DNA from: Candidatus Peribacteria bacterium
GTDB taxonomy: Bacteria; Patescibacteriota; Gracilibacteria; UBA1369; UBA12463
Length of the DNA: 38,515 bases
Assembly: GCA_943355055.1 (NCBI GenBank)
Contig: CALREA010000008.1
Span: forward strand, 1 to 38,515
Direction: 5' to 3'
Positions 8,304-16,030 of this stretch are shown here, piece by piece (the stretch's first letter is position 1; each line of letters begins with the position of its first letter). The notes below the pieces were generated by a model. It had not been told where the DNA came from. It searched no databases and saw only the letters and a program-made list of their open reading frames with translations. Both the position numbers and the translations under genes were made by a program.

Positions 8304-9305
8304 ATGAAAAACCTCCTCGCACGCATTGTCGATCACGCGCAGAAGAATCCGCAAAGAATCGTTTTTGCCGAGACGGATGATCCAAGAACATTGAAAGCAA
8401 TTGCGTACTTGAACGAACACAAAATTGTAATCCCCGTACTAATTGGCAACAAAGAAAAAATCACCGAAATAGCCAAGAAAAATAAAATAGAGCTTCCTAT
8501 CGAACGAATTGAAATAGTCGATATTGATGGAGCAGAGACGAAAGAACGACTAGAAAAATATACACAAGAATTATTTTCGCTCAGAAAAGAAAAAGGAATG
8601 ACGCTGGAAGACGCCGCGAAATGGATCCGGATGCCGGATTATTTTGGCTGTATGATGACCCATTTCGACGATGTAGATGGAATGGTCTCGGGAGCAAATT
8701 CGCACTCGAGCGATTTTTTGATGCCTATTTTTCAAATTATCGGAACGAAAGAAAAATTTCACAAAGTTTCGGGGGTATTTTTTATGGTGTTGAAAAAAAG
8801 ATTGATGCTGTTCGCAGACTGCTCGGTACAGGTAACGCCGGGAGCGCATGAACTAGCGGATACAGCCATTGATACCGCCGAGACTGCAAAACGATTTGGC
8901 ATAGAACCACGAATCGCATTCCTCGCTTTTTCTACGCATGGTTCATCAAAAGATCCATCGCTCGATCACGTTCGAGAAGCGGTTTCTATCACGCGTGATC
9001 GTCGTCCGGATTTAATTATTGATGGCGAAATTCAGCTAGACGCTGCCATCGTTCCGGAAGTAGCGAAGAAAAAATACCCCGATTCACCACTAAAAGGAAA
9101 CGCGAATGTGCTGATTTTTCCGGATCTGAACTCTGCCAATATCGGATATAAATTATGCGAACGTCTCGCGAAAGCCAGCGCTATCGGACCAATATTGCAA
9201 GGCTTGCGCAAGCCGGTAAATGACCTGTCGCGCGGTTGCACCTGGACAGATATCGTTTACACCGCCGCCATCACCGCCTGTGAAGCCATGTCGATAGATT
9301 ATTAA
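8304..9305 (+). CDS. pta: Phosphate acetyltransferase
   Basis: This enzyme converts acetyl-CoA and phosphate to acetyl phosphate and CoA. At 333 aa it is the short Pta form without the N-terminal regulatory domains of E. coli Pta. Recognisable segments are IVFAETDDPRTLKA near the N-terminus, DGMVSGANSHSSD with the conserved SGA turn, DGEIQLDAAIVPEVA, and LIFPDLNSANIGYKL near the C-terminus, all typical of the PTA_PTB family. ackA follows after 12 nt, giving the acetate/ATP branch of fermentative metabolism. Phosphate butyryltransferase is the main alternative, but the DLNSANIGYK region and the ackA neighbour favour Pta. Confidence 0.92.
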   Translation: MKNLLARIVDHAQKNPQRIVFAETDDPRTLKAIAYLNEHKIVIPVLIGNKEKITEIAKKNKIELPIERIEIVDIDGAETKERLEKYTQELFSLRKEKGMTLEDAAKWIRMPDYFGCMMTHFDDVDGMVSGANSHSSDFLMPIFQIIGTKEKFHKVSGVFFMVLKKRLMLFADCSVQVTPGAHELADTAIDTAETAKRFGIEPRIAFLAFSTHGSSKDPSLDHVREAVSITRDRRPDLIIDGEIQLDAAIVPEVAKKKYPDSPLKGNANVLIFPDLNSANIGYKLCERLAKASAIGPILQGLRKPVNDLSRGCTWTDIVYTAAITACEAMSIDY

Positions 9306-9317
9306 CCTCACTTCCTC

Positions 9318-10448
9318 ATGCTCATTCTTGTATTCAATGCTGGCTCTTCAAGTCTCAAGTGTCAACTGATCGAAACAAAAAGCGGCAAGTCGTTATTCAA
9401 GTCGATCATGGATAGAGTGGGAAAGAAGGAGTGCGAGTTTCGCATGGAGGTAGGCAAAAAAATGCTTACCCTTCACCCAAAAGTTCGCACGATTACCGAG
9501 GCGATGAAAGTTACCACGGAGATGCTTTTCAGTCAGAAGATTTTTGGAAAGGAGAAAATTGTGGCGATCGGTCACCGCGTAGTACACGGTGGAGAGAAGT
9601 ACACGAAACCAACCACCATTACACAAAAAGTACTCAAGGAAATTACAGCACTATCAAGCCTTGCGCCGCTACACAATCCTCCGAATATCGAAGGAATAAA
9701 GGCAGCTCAAAAGATGTTCAAAGGTCTCCCGCAAATCGCCGTTTTCGATACGGGATTTTACAACAATCTTCCCATTGAAACCTATCTCTATCCGGTACCA
9801 ATCGAGTGGTACAATCATTTCGGCGTGAGAAAATATGGATTTCACGGGATTAGCCATGAATACGTAACGCTACAGGCCTTGAAAAAAATGAAAGGATTTC
9901 TTTCATTTAGTAAGCAAAAAAATGTAAAAATTATTTCATGCCACCTCGGAAACGGATGTAGCATTACGGCATCACTTGGGGGCAAAGCGCTAGACACAAG
10001 CATGGGATTTACGCCGCTAGAAGGCATTCCCATGGGAACAAGATCGGGATCTATTGATCCGGCATTGGTTCCATATCTAGCGAAGAAACTAAAAGTAACG
10101 GCAGAAAAAGTGGTAGACCTTCTTAATAAAGAATCCGGACTCAAGGGAGTCTCCGGAGGACTATCGAGCGATATGCGGACAATTCATATCGAGGCAACAA
10201 AGAACAATGCGGCCGCGCAACTAGCGTATATGATATTTATTGATCGGACAGCGAAACAGATTGCCAGCTACACTTCGGTGTTGCGTGGCCTCGACGCCCT
10301 CGTATTCACGGCAGGTATCGGAGAAAACGCTACCTATGTGCACAAAGACATTTTGAGTAGACTCGCCCACCTCAACAAGTTCAAAACATTCATCATTCCA
10401 ACCAACGAAGAGTTGCATATTGCTCAGCTTTCCGCCAAACTGCTGTAA
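9318..10448 (+). CDS. ackA: Acetate kinase
   Basis: This enzyme makes ATP and acetate from acetyl phosphate and ADP, completing the pathway begun by the adjacent pta. Family signatures are clear: VFNAGSSSLK at the N-terminus, GHRVVHGGEKY, FDTGFY, KYGFHGISHEYV, SCHLGNGCSI, MGTRSGSIDPAL and FTAGIGENA. At 376 aa it is slightly shorter than most AckA (about 395-400), but no catalytic motif is lost. The stop codon directly abuts the ATG of the next gene, so the genes are co-transcribed. In a fermentative, reduced genome this is probably a main source of ATP (inference). Confidence 0.95.
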   Translation: MLILVFNAGSSSLKCQLIETKSGKSLFKSIMDRVGKKECEFRMEVGKKMLTLHPKVRTITEAMKVTTEMLFSQKIFGKEKIVAIGHRVVHGGEKYTKPTTITQKVLKEITALSSLAPLHNPPNIEGIKAAQKMFKGLPQIAVFDTGFYNNLPIETYLYPVPIEWYNHFGVRKYGFHGISHEYVTLQALKKMKGFLSFSKQKNVKIISCHLGNGCSITASLGGKALDTSMGFTPLEGIPMGTRSGSIDPALVPYLAKKLKVTAEKVVDLLNKESGLKGVSGGLSSDMRTIHIEATKNNAAAQLAYMIFIDRTAKQIASYTSVLRGLDALVFTAGIGENATYVHKDILSRLAHLNKFKTFIIPTNEELHIAQLSAKLL

Positions 10449-11759
10449 ATGAACACTCGAACCAGCGGTAAAACAATAGCCATTATCGGCGGCGGCGCGG
10501 CAGGCATGATGGCCGCGGCAAGATTAGCCGAAGGCATAAAAAGTTTACAAGAAAAGAACTCCACGCAAGAAATCAAGATAGTACTCTTCGATAAAAACGA
10601 TCACCTGGGAGCCAAGGTTATTATTAGCGGCGGTGGCCGCTGCAACGTAACAACGGGAATTGCGGACATCAAAAAACTCCTGGAAAACTACCCTCGTGGC
10701 GCAAAATTCCTTCGAACCGCCATGCATAATTTTTCACCATCAAAAGTAATGGAATGGTTCGAATCTCACAGCGTACCACTCAAAACCGAGGAAGACCTCC
10801 GTGTTTTTCCACAATCTGACAACGGAAAGGACATCGTCGGCGCCCTGGAAAAAGCCCTAGCACCAATCACCAAACTTCACCTACGAACAAACGTTACGAA
10901 TATCAGCAAGCGAACCGGATTTATCATCCAGACAAAGAAAGAAACCATCACCGCTGACTACCTCCTGATAGCAACCGGCGGAAGCGCCTACAGACAGACC
11001 GGATCAACGGGCGACGGCTACGCATTCGCCCAAGCACTGGGCCATACGATTACTGGGCTCGCCCCATCACTCAGCTCTTTCATCACCAAAGAACCTTATC
11101 CAAAAGACCTGGCCGGTGTTTCTTTCACACAAACAGAAATCACCCTCGCCTCAAACACTTCACCCACCGAAACCAAACACTTTACCCGGAAAGGCCCGCT
11201 CGTTTTCACCCACCGCGGCGTCAGCGGTCCTGCGATCTTCGCCCTATCGGGTATGGCAGCCTACGAGACATTTTCACCGGAAAAACCGCACCAACTCAGC
11301 ATCAACTTTGTCCCGAAACTATCCCACACGGAACTTCTCAATAAACTTCAGGAACAAGCCAACCTTCACGGAAAAAAAGAGTTCAAAAATTTCCTCGATA
11401 TCTTCCTCCCTAAATCTCTCTGCGAGGTTATCACGCACATACTTATCAAACAAAAAAAACTCACCTCCGAAGACATGCACGCAGGCCAGATGAACGCCGA
11501 ACTCAAAAAAGAAACCGCGAAACTCATCCAGGCATTTCCTCTCACCATAACAGGCCGAAGTCCGGGCGAAGAGTTCGTCACGGCCGGTGGCGTACCGCTC
11601 ACCGAAGTAGACCCAAACACTATGGAGTCAAAGATCTGCCCCAACCTCTACTTTGCCGGCGAGGTCTTGGACATTGACGGTTTCACCGGCGGCTTCAACC
11701 TCCAAGCCTCATGGGCTAGCGGATATTTGGCTGGAGAGAGCATATTATCTCAAGTGTAA
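10449..11759 (+). CDS. BaiN/HI0933-like FAD-dependent oxidoreductase
   Basis: This 436-aa flavoprotein belongs to the HI0933/BaiN family, also annotated as aminoacetone oxidase or NAD(P)/FAD-dependent oxidoreductase. FAD-binding signatures are IGGGAAGMMAA at the N-terminus, ISGGGRCNVT, LLIATGGSAYRQTGSTGDGY, and the C-terminal LYFAGEVLDIDGFTGGFNLQ, in which the flavin contacts a conserved G-x-T-G-G-[FY]-N. The physiological reaction of most members is not established. It begins immediately after the ackA stop and is the last gene of the run that began at 7265. A hairpin lies 22 nt after its stop. Confidence 0.88.
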   Translation: MNTRTSGKTIAIIGGGAAGMMAAARLAEGIKSLQEKNSTQEIKIVLFDKNDHLGAKVIISGGGRCNVTTGIADIKKLLENYPRGAKFLRTAMHNFSPSKVMEWFESHSVPLKTEEDLRVFPQSDNGKDIVGALEKALAPITKLHLRTNVTNISKRTGFIIQTKKETITADYLLIATGGSAYRQTGSTGDGYAFAQALGHTITGLAPSLSSFITKEPYPKDLAGVSFTQTEITLASNTSPTETKHFTRKGPLVFTHRGVSGPAIFALSGMAAYETFSPEKPHQLSINFVPKLSHTELLNKLQEQANLHGKKEFKNFLDIFLPKSLCEVITHILIKQKKLTSEDMHAGQMNAELKKETAKLIQAFPLTITGRSPGEEFVTAGGVPLTEVDPNTMESKICPNLYFAGEVLDIDGFTGGFNLQASWASGYLAGESILSQV

Positions 11760-11781
11760 ATAAGCCAAAAAATCATGATGA

Positions 11782-11804
11782 GCAGCTTGCACAAAGCTGC
11801 CTTT
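11782..11804 (+). terminator. Possible weak terminator after the BaiN-like gene
   Basis: A perfect 7-bp stem, GCAGCTT (11782-11788) with AAGCTGC (11794-11800), has a 5-nt loop and is followed by CTTTC. The short T-run makes it a weak terminator. The same bases overlap the -35 region of the next promoter, so the stem might instead be an operator. Confidence 0.4.
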
Positions 11805-11815
11805 CGTGATATAAT
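11787..11815 (+). promoter_or_regulatory. Promoter of the AMP phosphorylase operon
   Basis: TTGCAC (11787-11792), a 17-nt spacer and a perfect TATAAT (11810-11815) lie 38 nt before the ATG at 11854. The -35 box is inside a 7-bp inverted repeat (11782-11800), which may allow regulation. Confidence 0.65.
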
Positions 11816-11853
11816 AGACAGAAAGAAAAATACCCTTTGTAACCCCTCACGTT

Positions 11854-13329
11854 ATGATTCTCAAGGCACGCAAAATTCCTATCAAGGTCGGACACAAGTA
11901 CATCGTAGTGTTCAATGAGAAAGTTGCTCATATGCTGGATGTTCAGCCATCCGATCGTGTATCGGTGCGTAACGGCTCCAGGCAGATAACCTGTATCGTA
12001 GAAATTACCGAGAGTCATGATGTCAAAGATACGGAAATTGGTCTGCATGTTGAAACATGGGACGAGCTGAAAGCCGATCGAGGAGACAAGATGTTTGTGA
12101 CATTGGCGGAAAAACCGGAGTCAAATAAATATATTAGAGAAAAACTCGACGGAAAGGAGCTTTCAAAAGAAAAAATTGACACGATCGTTCGTGACATCGT
12201 ACACGATGATCTTTCTGACGTAGAAATGACCTATTTTGTATCAGCGTGTTACATGAAGGGACTAAACAACGAAGAAACAGCAAACCTCACGAAATCAATC
12301 GTAGAGCACGGAAATCGCATTATACCTAAAAGCAAAATCATCGCGGACAAGCACTGTATCGGAGGTGTTCCGGGAAATCGAACCACCATGGTGGTTATTC
12401 CGATTATAGCCGCAGCCGGTATTACCATTCCAAAAACCTCATCACGAGCTATTACAAGCCCATCCGGGACGGCTGATACTATGGAGGTAATGTGCAATGT
12501 TACCAACGATGCAAAGAAGCTACAGAAAATTTTGGAGAAAGTTGGGGCCTTCATCACCTGGGGTGGTGGGGTGGATCTAGCGGCAGCAGACGATCGCCTG
12601 ATTCGCGTACGTCATCCTATGAGCCTCGATCCAAAAGGCATGCTCCTAGCATCAATTATGGCTAAAAAATACGCCGTAGGATCAACGCATGTATTGATCG
12701 ATATTCCATACGGGCCACAGGTAAAAACAAGTACGCTCACGCAAGCCCTGGAATTGAAGAAAGATTTCGAACGGCTAGGAAAAATGCTTGGGATGAACGT
12801 AAAAGTAATTGCCACACGCGGCGATGCGCCAATCGGTCGAGGAATCGGACCGGTTCTGGAAGCCATCGATGTGATGTCTGTTCTGGAAAATAAACCGGAC
12901 GCACCGAAAGATCTTCGCGAAAAGGCGATATTCATGGCGGGAGAGCTATTAGAGCTATGCGGGAAATCAAAGAAGGGAACGGGGGAAACCCTCGCTGAGA
13001 AAATTCTCAGCTCGGGTTCGGCACTGAAAAAAATGAACGAGATCATCGACGCCCAGGGACGCAAAAAAATGCCAAAGGTGGGAAAACTCACTCACGCCGT
13101 CTTGGCTGAGAAATCAGGAAAAATCACCGGCGTGGATAACAAATTAATATCGCACGTCGCCCGCGTAGCGGGCGCCCCGAAAAACCCAGGTGCCGGCGTG
13201 CTGATCACAAAAAATCTCAATGATATGGTAAAAAAAGGAGATATCCTCTACACCATATATGCCGAAAACAAGCAGCGCCTGAGTAACGCCATCGCAGAAT
13301 CAAAAGCAAAAGTATATACCATCTCGTAA
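11854..13329 (+). CDS. deoA: AMP phosphorylase (archaeal-type DeoA homologue)
   Basis: This 491-aa protein matches the long archaeal-type thymidine/AMP phosphorylase family, which carries an extra N-terminal domain (about 1-85) before the pyrimidine-nucleoside phosphorylase fold. It phosphorolyses AMP to adenine and ribose 1,5-bisphosphate. Signature segments are KHCIGGVPGNRTTMVVIPI, KTSSRAITSPSGTADTMEV (the phosphate- and nucleobase-binding glycine/serine-rich loop), TWGGGVDLAAADD, SIMAKKYAVGS and ATRGDAPIGRGIGPVLEA. The next gene encodes the enzyme that takes the product onward, which strongly supports AMP over thymidine as substrate. Other CPR bacteria pair these genes with a form II/III RuBisCO; none is in this window. 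Confidence 0.9.
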   Translation: MILKARKIPIKVGHKYIVVFNEKVAHMLDVQPSDRVSVRNGSRQITCIVEITESHDVKDTEIGLHVETWDELKADRGDKMFVTLAEKPESNKYIREKLDGKELSKEKIDTIVRDIVHDDLSDVEMTYFVSACYMKGLNNEETANLTKSIVEHGNRIIPKSKIIADKHCIGGVPGNRTTMVVIPIIAAAGITIPKTSSRAITSPSGTADTMEVMCNVTNDAKKLQKILEKVGAFITWGGGVDLAAADDRLIRVRHPMSLDPKGMLLASIMAKKYAVGSTHVLIDIPYGPQVKTSTLTQALELKKDFERLGKMLGMNVKVIATRGDAPIGRGIGPVLEAIDVMSVLENKPDAPKDLREKAIFMAGELLELCGKSKKGTGETLAEKILSSGSALKKMNEIIDAQGRKKMPKVGKLTHAVLAEKSGKITGVDNKLISHVARVAGAPKNPGAGVLITKNLNDMVKKGDILYTIYAENKQRLSNAIAESKAKVYTIS

Positions 13330-13351
13330 TGTCGCATAATACAGACAAAAA

Positions 13352-14212
13352 ATGACCTACAAAGACATCAAGACCGGTATCAAAAATCTCACTATTCAGG
13401 GCGCGGAGAATATCGCCATTGCCGCGGTAGACGCCCTGGCACAAGTTCTCGCGCAAACCCACGACGCCAAAAAGATCCAACGCGTCTACGCTGAACTAAT
13501 TTCACTCCGCGCCACCGAACCAGCACTACGCAATGGGCTTAATTACGTTCTTGCCAATTTCAAAAAAGTAAAAGATCCGGCAAAAAAAGTCAAAAAACAC
13601 TTCTCCGATTCGCAAAAAAAAATAGCTGAATACGGCGCCAAAAAAATCTTCAACGGGATGAACGTCTTCACGCACTGTCACTCTTCTACCGTAGAAAATA
13701 TTCTCATCCTCGCGCACAAACAGGGTAAGAAATTCACCGTTTACAACACCGAAACCCGTCCAAAATTCCAAGGTAGAATCACCGCTACCAACCTCGCAAA
13801 AGTAGGCATAAAAGTCGTCCATATGGTCGACAGTGCCGGCCGCACCGCCCTGAAGAAGGCCGACATCTTCCTCTATGGCTGCGATTCATTCTCATCCGAG
13901 GGTAAGACAATCAACAAGATCGGCACCGAGGCGCTGGCCGAGGCCGCCAACAAAGCCCGCATCCCCGTCTACTGCTGCACCAACACCTGGAAGTTCAACC
14001 CACAAACGATTCAAGGATTTGAAGAAGTCGTAGAACTTCGCGACCCCAAGGAAGTATGGGACAAAGCCCCAAAAGGCGTTACCATCTTCAACCCCGCGTT
14101 CGAGATCATCTCCCCCGACATCATCACCGGTTGCATCACCGAAATCGGCATCTTCAAACCGGAAAGCATTGTAAACAGGATCGCCACAATATATCCGTGG
14201 CTTGTACCATAA
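13352..14212 (+). CDS. Ribose-1,5-bisphosphate isomerase
   Basis: This 286-aa member of the eIF2B/MtnA/R15P-isomerase superfamily converts ribose 1,5-bisphosphate to ribulose 1,5-bisphosphate. The catalytic Cys and Asp of the archaeal enzyme appear as THCHSST (Cys109) and YGCDS (Asp178), 69 residues apart, the same spacing as Cys133/Asp202 known from Thermococcus. YNTETRPKFQG matches the phosphate/sugar-binding segment of the family. It lies 22 nt after AMP phosphorylase in the same operon. Alternatives such as an eIF2B-like protein or methylthioribose-1-phosphate isomerase are less likely given the neighbour. The RuBisCO that would use the product must be elsewhere in the genome, or the product feeds another route. 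Confidence 0.88.
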   Translation: MTYKDIKTGIKNLTIQGAENIAIAAVDALAQVLAQTHDAKKIQRVYAELISLRATEPALRNGLNYVLANFKKVKDPAKKVKKHFSDSQKKIAEYGAKKIFNGMNVFTHCHSSTVENILILAHKQGKKFTVYNTETRPKFQGRITATNLAKVGIKVVHMVDSAGRTALKKADIFLYGCDSFSSEGKTINKIGTEALAEAANKARIPVYCCTNTWKFNPQTIQGFEEVVELRDPKEVWDKAPKGVTIFNPAFEIISPDIITGCITEIGIFKPESIVNRIATIYPWLVP

Positions 14213-14230
14213 AGCTGATTTCGCATTTTT

Positions 14231-14259
14231 TTGATTTATTCCCATATATTTGCTATAAT
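14231..14259 (+). promoter_or_regulatory. Promoter of small RNA copy R0
   Basis: TTGATT (14231-14236), exactly 17 nt, then a perfect TATAAT (14254-14259). Exactly 8 nt later the outer stem of the RNA hairpin begins. The two other copies of this RNA (at 36.77 and 36.95 kb) have the same 17-nt and 8-nt spacings. Confidence 0.7.
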
Positions 14260-14265
14260 AAAGAT

Positions 14266-14318
14266 GTAAAAGCTCTCGGCCGTAGTTTATGCACTACACT
14301 TAAGCGGGGGGCTTTTTT
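14266..14318 (+). ncRNA. Small structured RNA, copy R0
   Basis: This is a predicted ~50-nt transcript. An outer stem AAAAGC (14268-14273) with GCTTTT (14311-14316) runs into a U-tract (14313-14318). An inner 5-bp stem GTAGT (14282-14286) with ACTAC (14293-14297) closes a 6-nt loop. CGGCC lies before the inner stem and ACTT...GCGG after it. Copies R1 and R2 share these parts while both stems change in a paired way. The 5' end is itself in the stem, so the RNA is nearly a closed hairpin. The U-tract ends exactly at the stop codon of the opposing unknown gene (14318-14680), an arrangement repeated by R1. It also acts as a plausible terminator for the upstream operon. Confidence 0.65.
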
Positions 14319-14680
14319 CATATCGGAAATATGGAAATAAGATACTTTTGTCCGTTCTTTTTAAACTCCTTTATCTGTACCATAAACTTATCCCCTTCTT
14401 TTGTTTTTCCCAGAAATCGATGAAGGATTTCATCTTTTTTATCAGGATTATCTTTTGAGGTAGGGGCAACTCTCGTTTTCGCTATAAGTTCCAATGCAGC
14501 CGGAAAACATTTTAATCTCCTCATGCGATCTCTCCAATTCACCTTTTGAAATAAGTGCTCCCAAAAATAATGGAGGAAAATCTTATTTTTATCAAAATAT
14601 ATAGAACGAATATATGGCTTGCGCTTTGATTTACGCTTGATTGCCAAAAAATAATCAAAGGCCTCGTCGGCTACTATCAT
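14318..14680 (-). CDS. Unknown small basic protein, paralogue 1 of the RNA-linked family
   Basis: This 120-aa, Lys/Arg-rich protein has no signal peptide or membrane segment. It aligns over about 100 residues with the product of 36331-36738 (65 identical positions by hand alignment). Shared segments are KRKPxIRS, KIFLxxFWEH, RDRxRRLKxF, AAxELIxKT, EILHRF, VQIKE and QKYLISxFP. Invariant candidates for function are the His in FWEH, the His in LHRF and the Arg in RDR and RRLK. The size, basic charge and conserved His/Arg/Lys would suit a small RNA-binding protein or RelE/colicin-D-like nuclease, but this is only a guess. It stands alone, ends at the U-tract of small RNA R0, and has a TATAAT one base before the ATG, so the true start could be slightly downstream. 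Confidence 0.65.
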   Translation of the reverse strand: MIVADEAFDYFLAIKRKSKRKPYIRSIYFDKNKIFLHYFWEHLFQKVNWRDRMRRLKCFPAALELIAKTRVAPTSKDNPDKKDEILHRFLGKTKEGDKFMVQIKEFKKNGQKYLISIFPI

Positions 14681-14783
14681 AATTATAGAGGCTGATCAAG
14701 GTATTACAGGCTTAAATAAGCCAAGAATATGTCATCTTTTTGTCAGAAAATTTTCAGGAATCTTTCAGAATTTTGACAGCCAC

Positions 14784-14813
14784 ATGACACGCCATCCTCC
14801 CCCATGCTACAAT
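14784..14813 (+). promoter_or_regulatory. Promoter of the deaminase-glycosyltransferase operon (leaderless)
   Basis: ATGACA (14784-14789), an 18-nt spacer and TACAAT (14808-14813). The ATG at 14821 comes 7 nt after the -10 box, as expected for a leaderless mRNA. Confidence 0.5.
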
Positions 14814-14820
14814 ACCCACA

Positions 14821-15306
14821 ATGATAACCTCCGAAGACAAAAAATTCCTCGAACTCCTCGACCAATCCGAGCCGAAGGCCCTCTGTCTACGCGCACAGAT
14901 CAGCGCGCTCTTCGCGAAAAAAGGAAAACTCCTCATCCAACATACCAACGACTGGCACAAGGAATATAACTGCTCCAAGATCGGCTGCATCAGGAATGAG
15001 ATGCAAATCCCATCCGGTCATCGTCGTGAAATATGCTATGGGATATGCGCCGAACAGTGGTGTCTCGCTCTCGCAGCACGCGACGGCATCAGCCTGGAAG
15101 GTTCAACTCTCTACGTCACTAAACACCCCTGCCGAATATGCGCCAGCATGATCGCGATCGTCGGTGTCAAGCGTGTCGTCTATCAGGAAGGATACCCCGT
15201 CGCTATGGCAAACTTTGATATTTTCAAAGCAAAAAAAATAAAAGTCGAGATTGGTCCAAACACGAAATACAAGGATCCGAAAGCCATCAAAGCACACTCG
15301 ATTTAA
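14821..15306 (+). CDS. dCMP/cytidine deaminase-family protein
   Basis: This 161-aa zinc-dependent deaminase has the catalytic zinc site as CAE (Cys76-Ala77-Glu78) and PCRIC (Cys104, Cys107), followed by GVKRVVYQEGYP, the usual 'GIxxVxYxxxY' of dCMP deaminases. A second cysteine set (Cys51, Cys56, Cys72) matches the extra zinc region seen before HAE in dCMP deaminases. The normal first ligand of dCMP deaminases is His (HAE); here it is Cys, as in cytidine deaminases. It probably deaminates dCMP to dUMP for dTTP supply, or a free nucleoside. The next gene starts 1 nt after its stop. Confidence 0.8.
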   Translation: MITSEDKKFLELLDQSEPKALCLRAQISALFAKKGKLLIQHTNDWHKEYNCSKIGCIRNEMQIPSGHRREICYGICAEQWCLALAARDGISLEGSTLYVTKHPCRICASMIAIVGVKRVVYQEGYPVAMANFDIFKAKKIKVEIGPNTKYKDPKAIKAHSI

Positions 15307-15307
15307 T

Positions 15308-16021
15308 ATGAAACTTTCAGTTGTCATTCCTGCCTACAACGAAGAAAAATATCTTCCAGGCTGTCTCGAATCTCTGAAAAATCAAACATTTCGCGATTTT
15401 GAAATTATCGTCATTGATAATAACTCCACCGATACAACAGCGGAAATCGCCATGCAGCACGGAGTCAACATCATTCACGAAGCAAAAAAAGGCGTTGGCG
15501 CAGCCAGAAAAAAAGGCTTCTCGCAGGCACGCGGAGAAATCATTGTTTCTACCGATGCTGACTGCACCTTTCCACCTGACTGGCTGGAGAAAATAGCTCA
15601 CGCATTCGAAAATCCAAACACAATCGCCGTATACGGCACTACCATAATCGAAGACCCATCTATTTGGAAACGACAACTTTCATACTATGTAATGAACATT
15701 TTTTATCAAATCAACGACCGGCTCAACAAAAAACAATTTCAAGGTTCAAACTCAGCCGTACGAAAAACCGCTTACGAAAAAACCACCGGCTACGACTCAT
15801 CCCTCGGCGCTCTCGAAGATGCCGATCTTTGCAAAAAACTCATGAAAATCGCTACCCCATCCGCAATCTTCTTCGATCCGTCCATCAAAATCATCACCTC
15901 CGCGCGACGCCTCAAAAATGGAAACTTTCTCAAAAGCCTCTGGACTTATCTCACCTGGTACTACCAAACATGGTGGAAACAGTCATCAAAAAAAATTCAA
16001 ACCGTTGAAGATATTCGTTAA
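15308..16021 (+). CDS. Family 2 glycosyltransferase
   Basis: This 237-aa GT-A fold glycosyltransferase begins KLSVVIPAYNEEKYL, the GT2 nucleotide-binding start. It contains VIDNNSTDTT and the metal-binding DxD as STDADCTFP, and later GYDSSLGALEDADLCKK, where ED supplies the acceptor/catalytic acid. There is no clear membrane helix, although hydrophobic or aromatic C-terminal residues could touch the membrane. I start it at ATG 15308, directly at the conserved N-terminus; a longer frame from 15251 would add 19 unconserved residues overlapping the upstream gene. It probably builds a glycolipid or surface polysaccharide together with the next gene. Confidence 0.88.
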   Translation: MKLSVVIPAYNEEKYLPGCLESLKNQTFRDFEIIVIDNNSTDTTAEIAMQHGVNIIHEAKKGVGAARKKGFSQARGEIIVSTDADCTFPPDWLEKIAHAFENPNTIAVYGTTIIEDPSIWKRQLSYYVMNIFYQINDRLNKKQFQGSNSAVRKTAYEKTTGYDSSLGALEDADLCKKLMKIATPSAIFFDPSIKIITSARRLKNGNFLKSLWTYLTWYYQTWWKQSSKKIQTVEDIR

Positions 16022-16030
16022 TATCCCCCC

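Noticed and set aside
14266-14318. R0 as only a bidirectional terminator
   Set aside because: It may also terminate transcription, but the upstream promoter with spacing identical to R1 and R2 and the conserved inner stem are not explained by a plain terminator.
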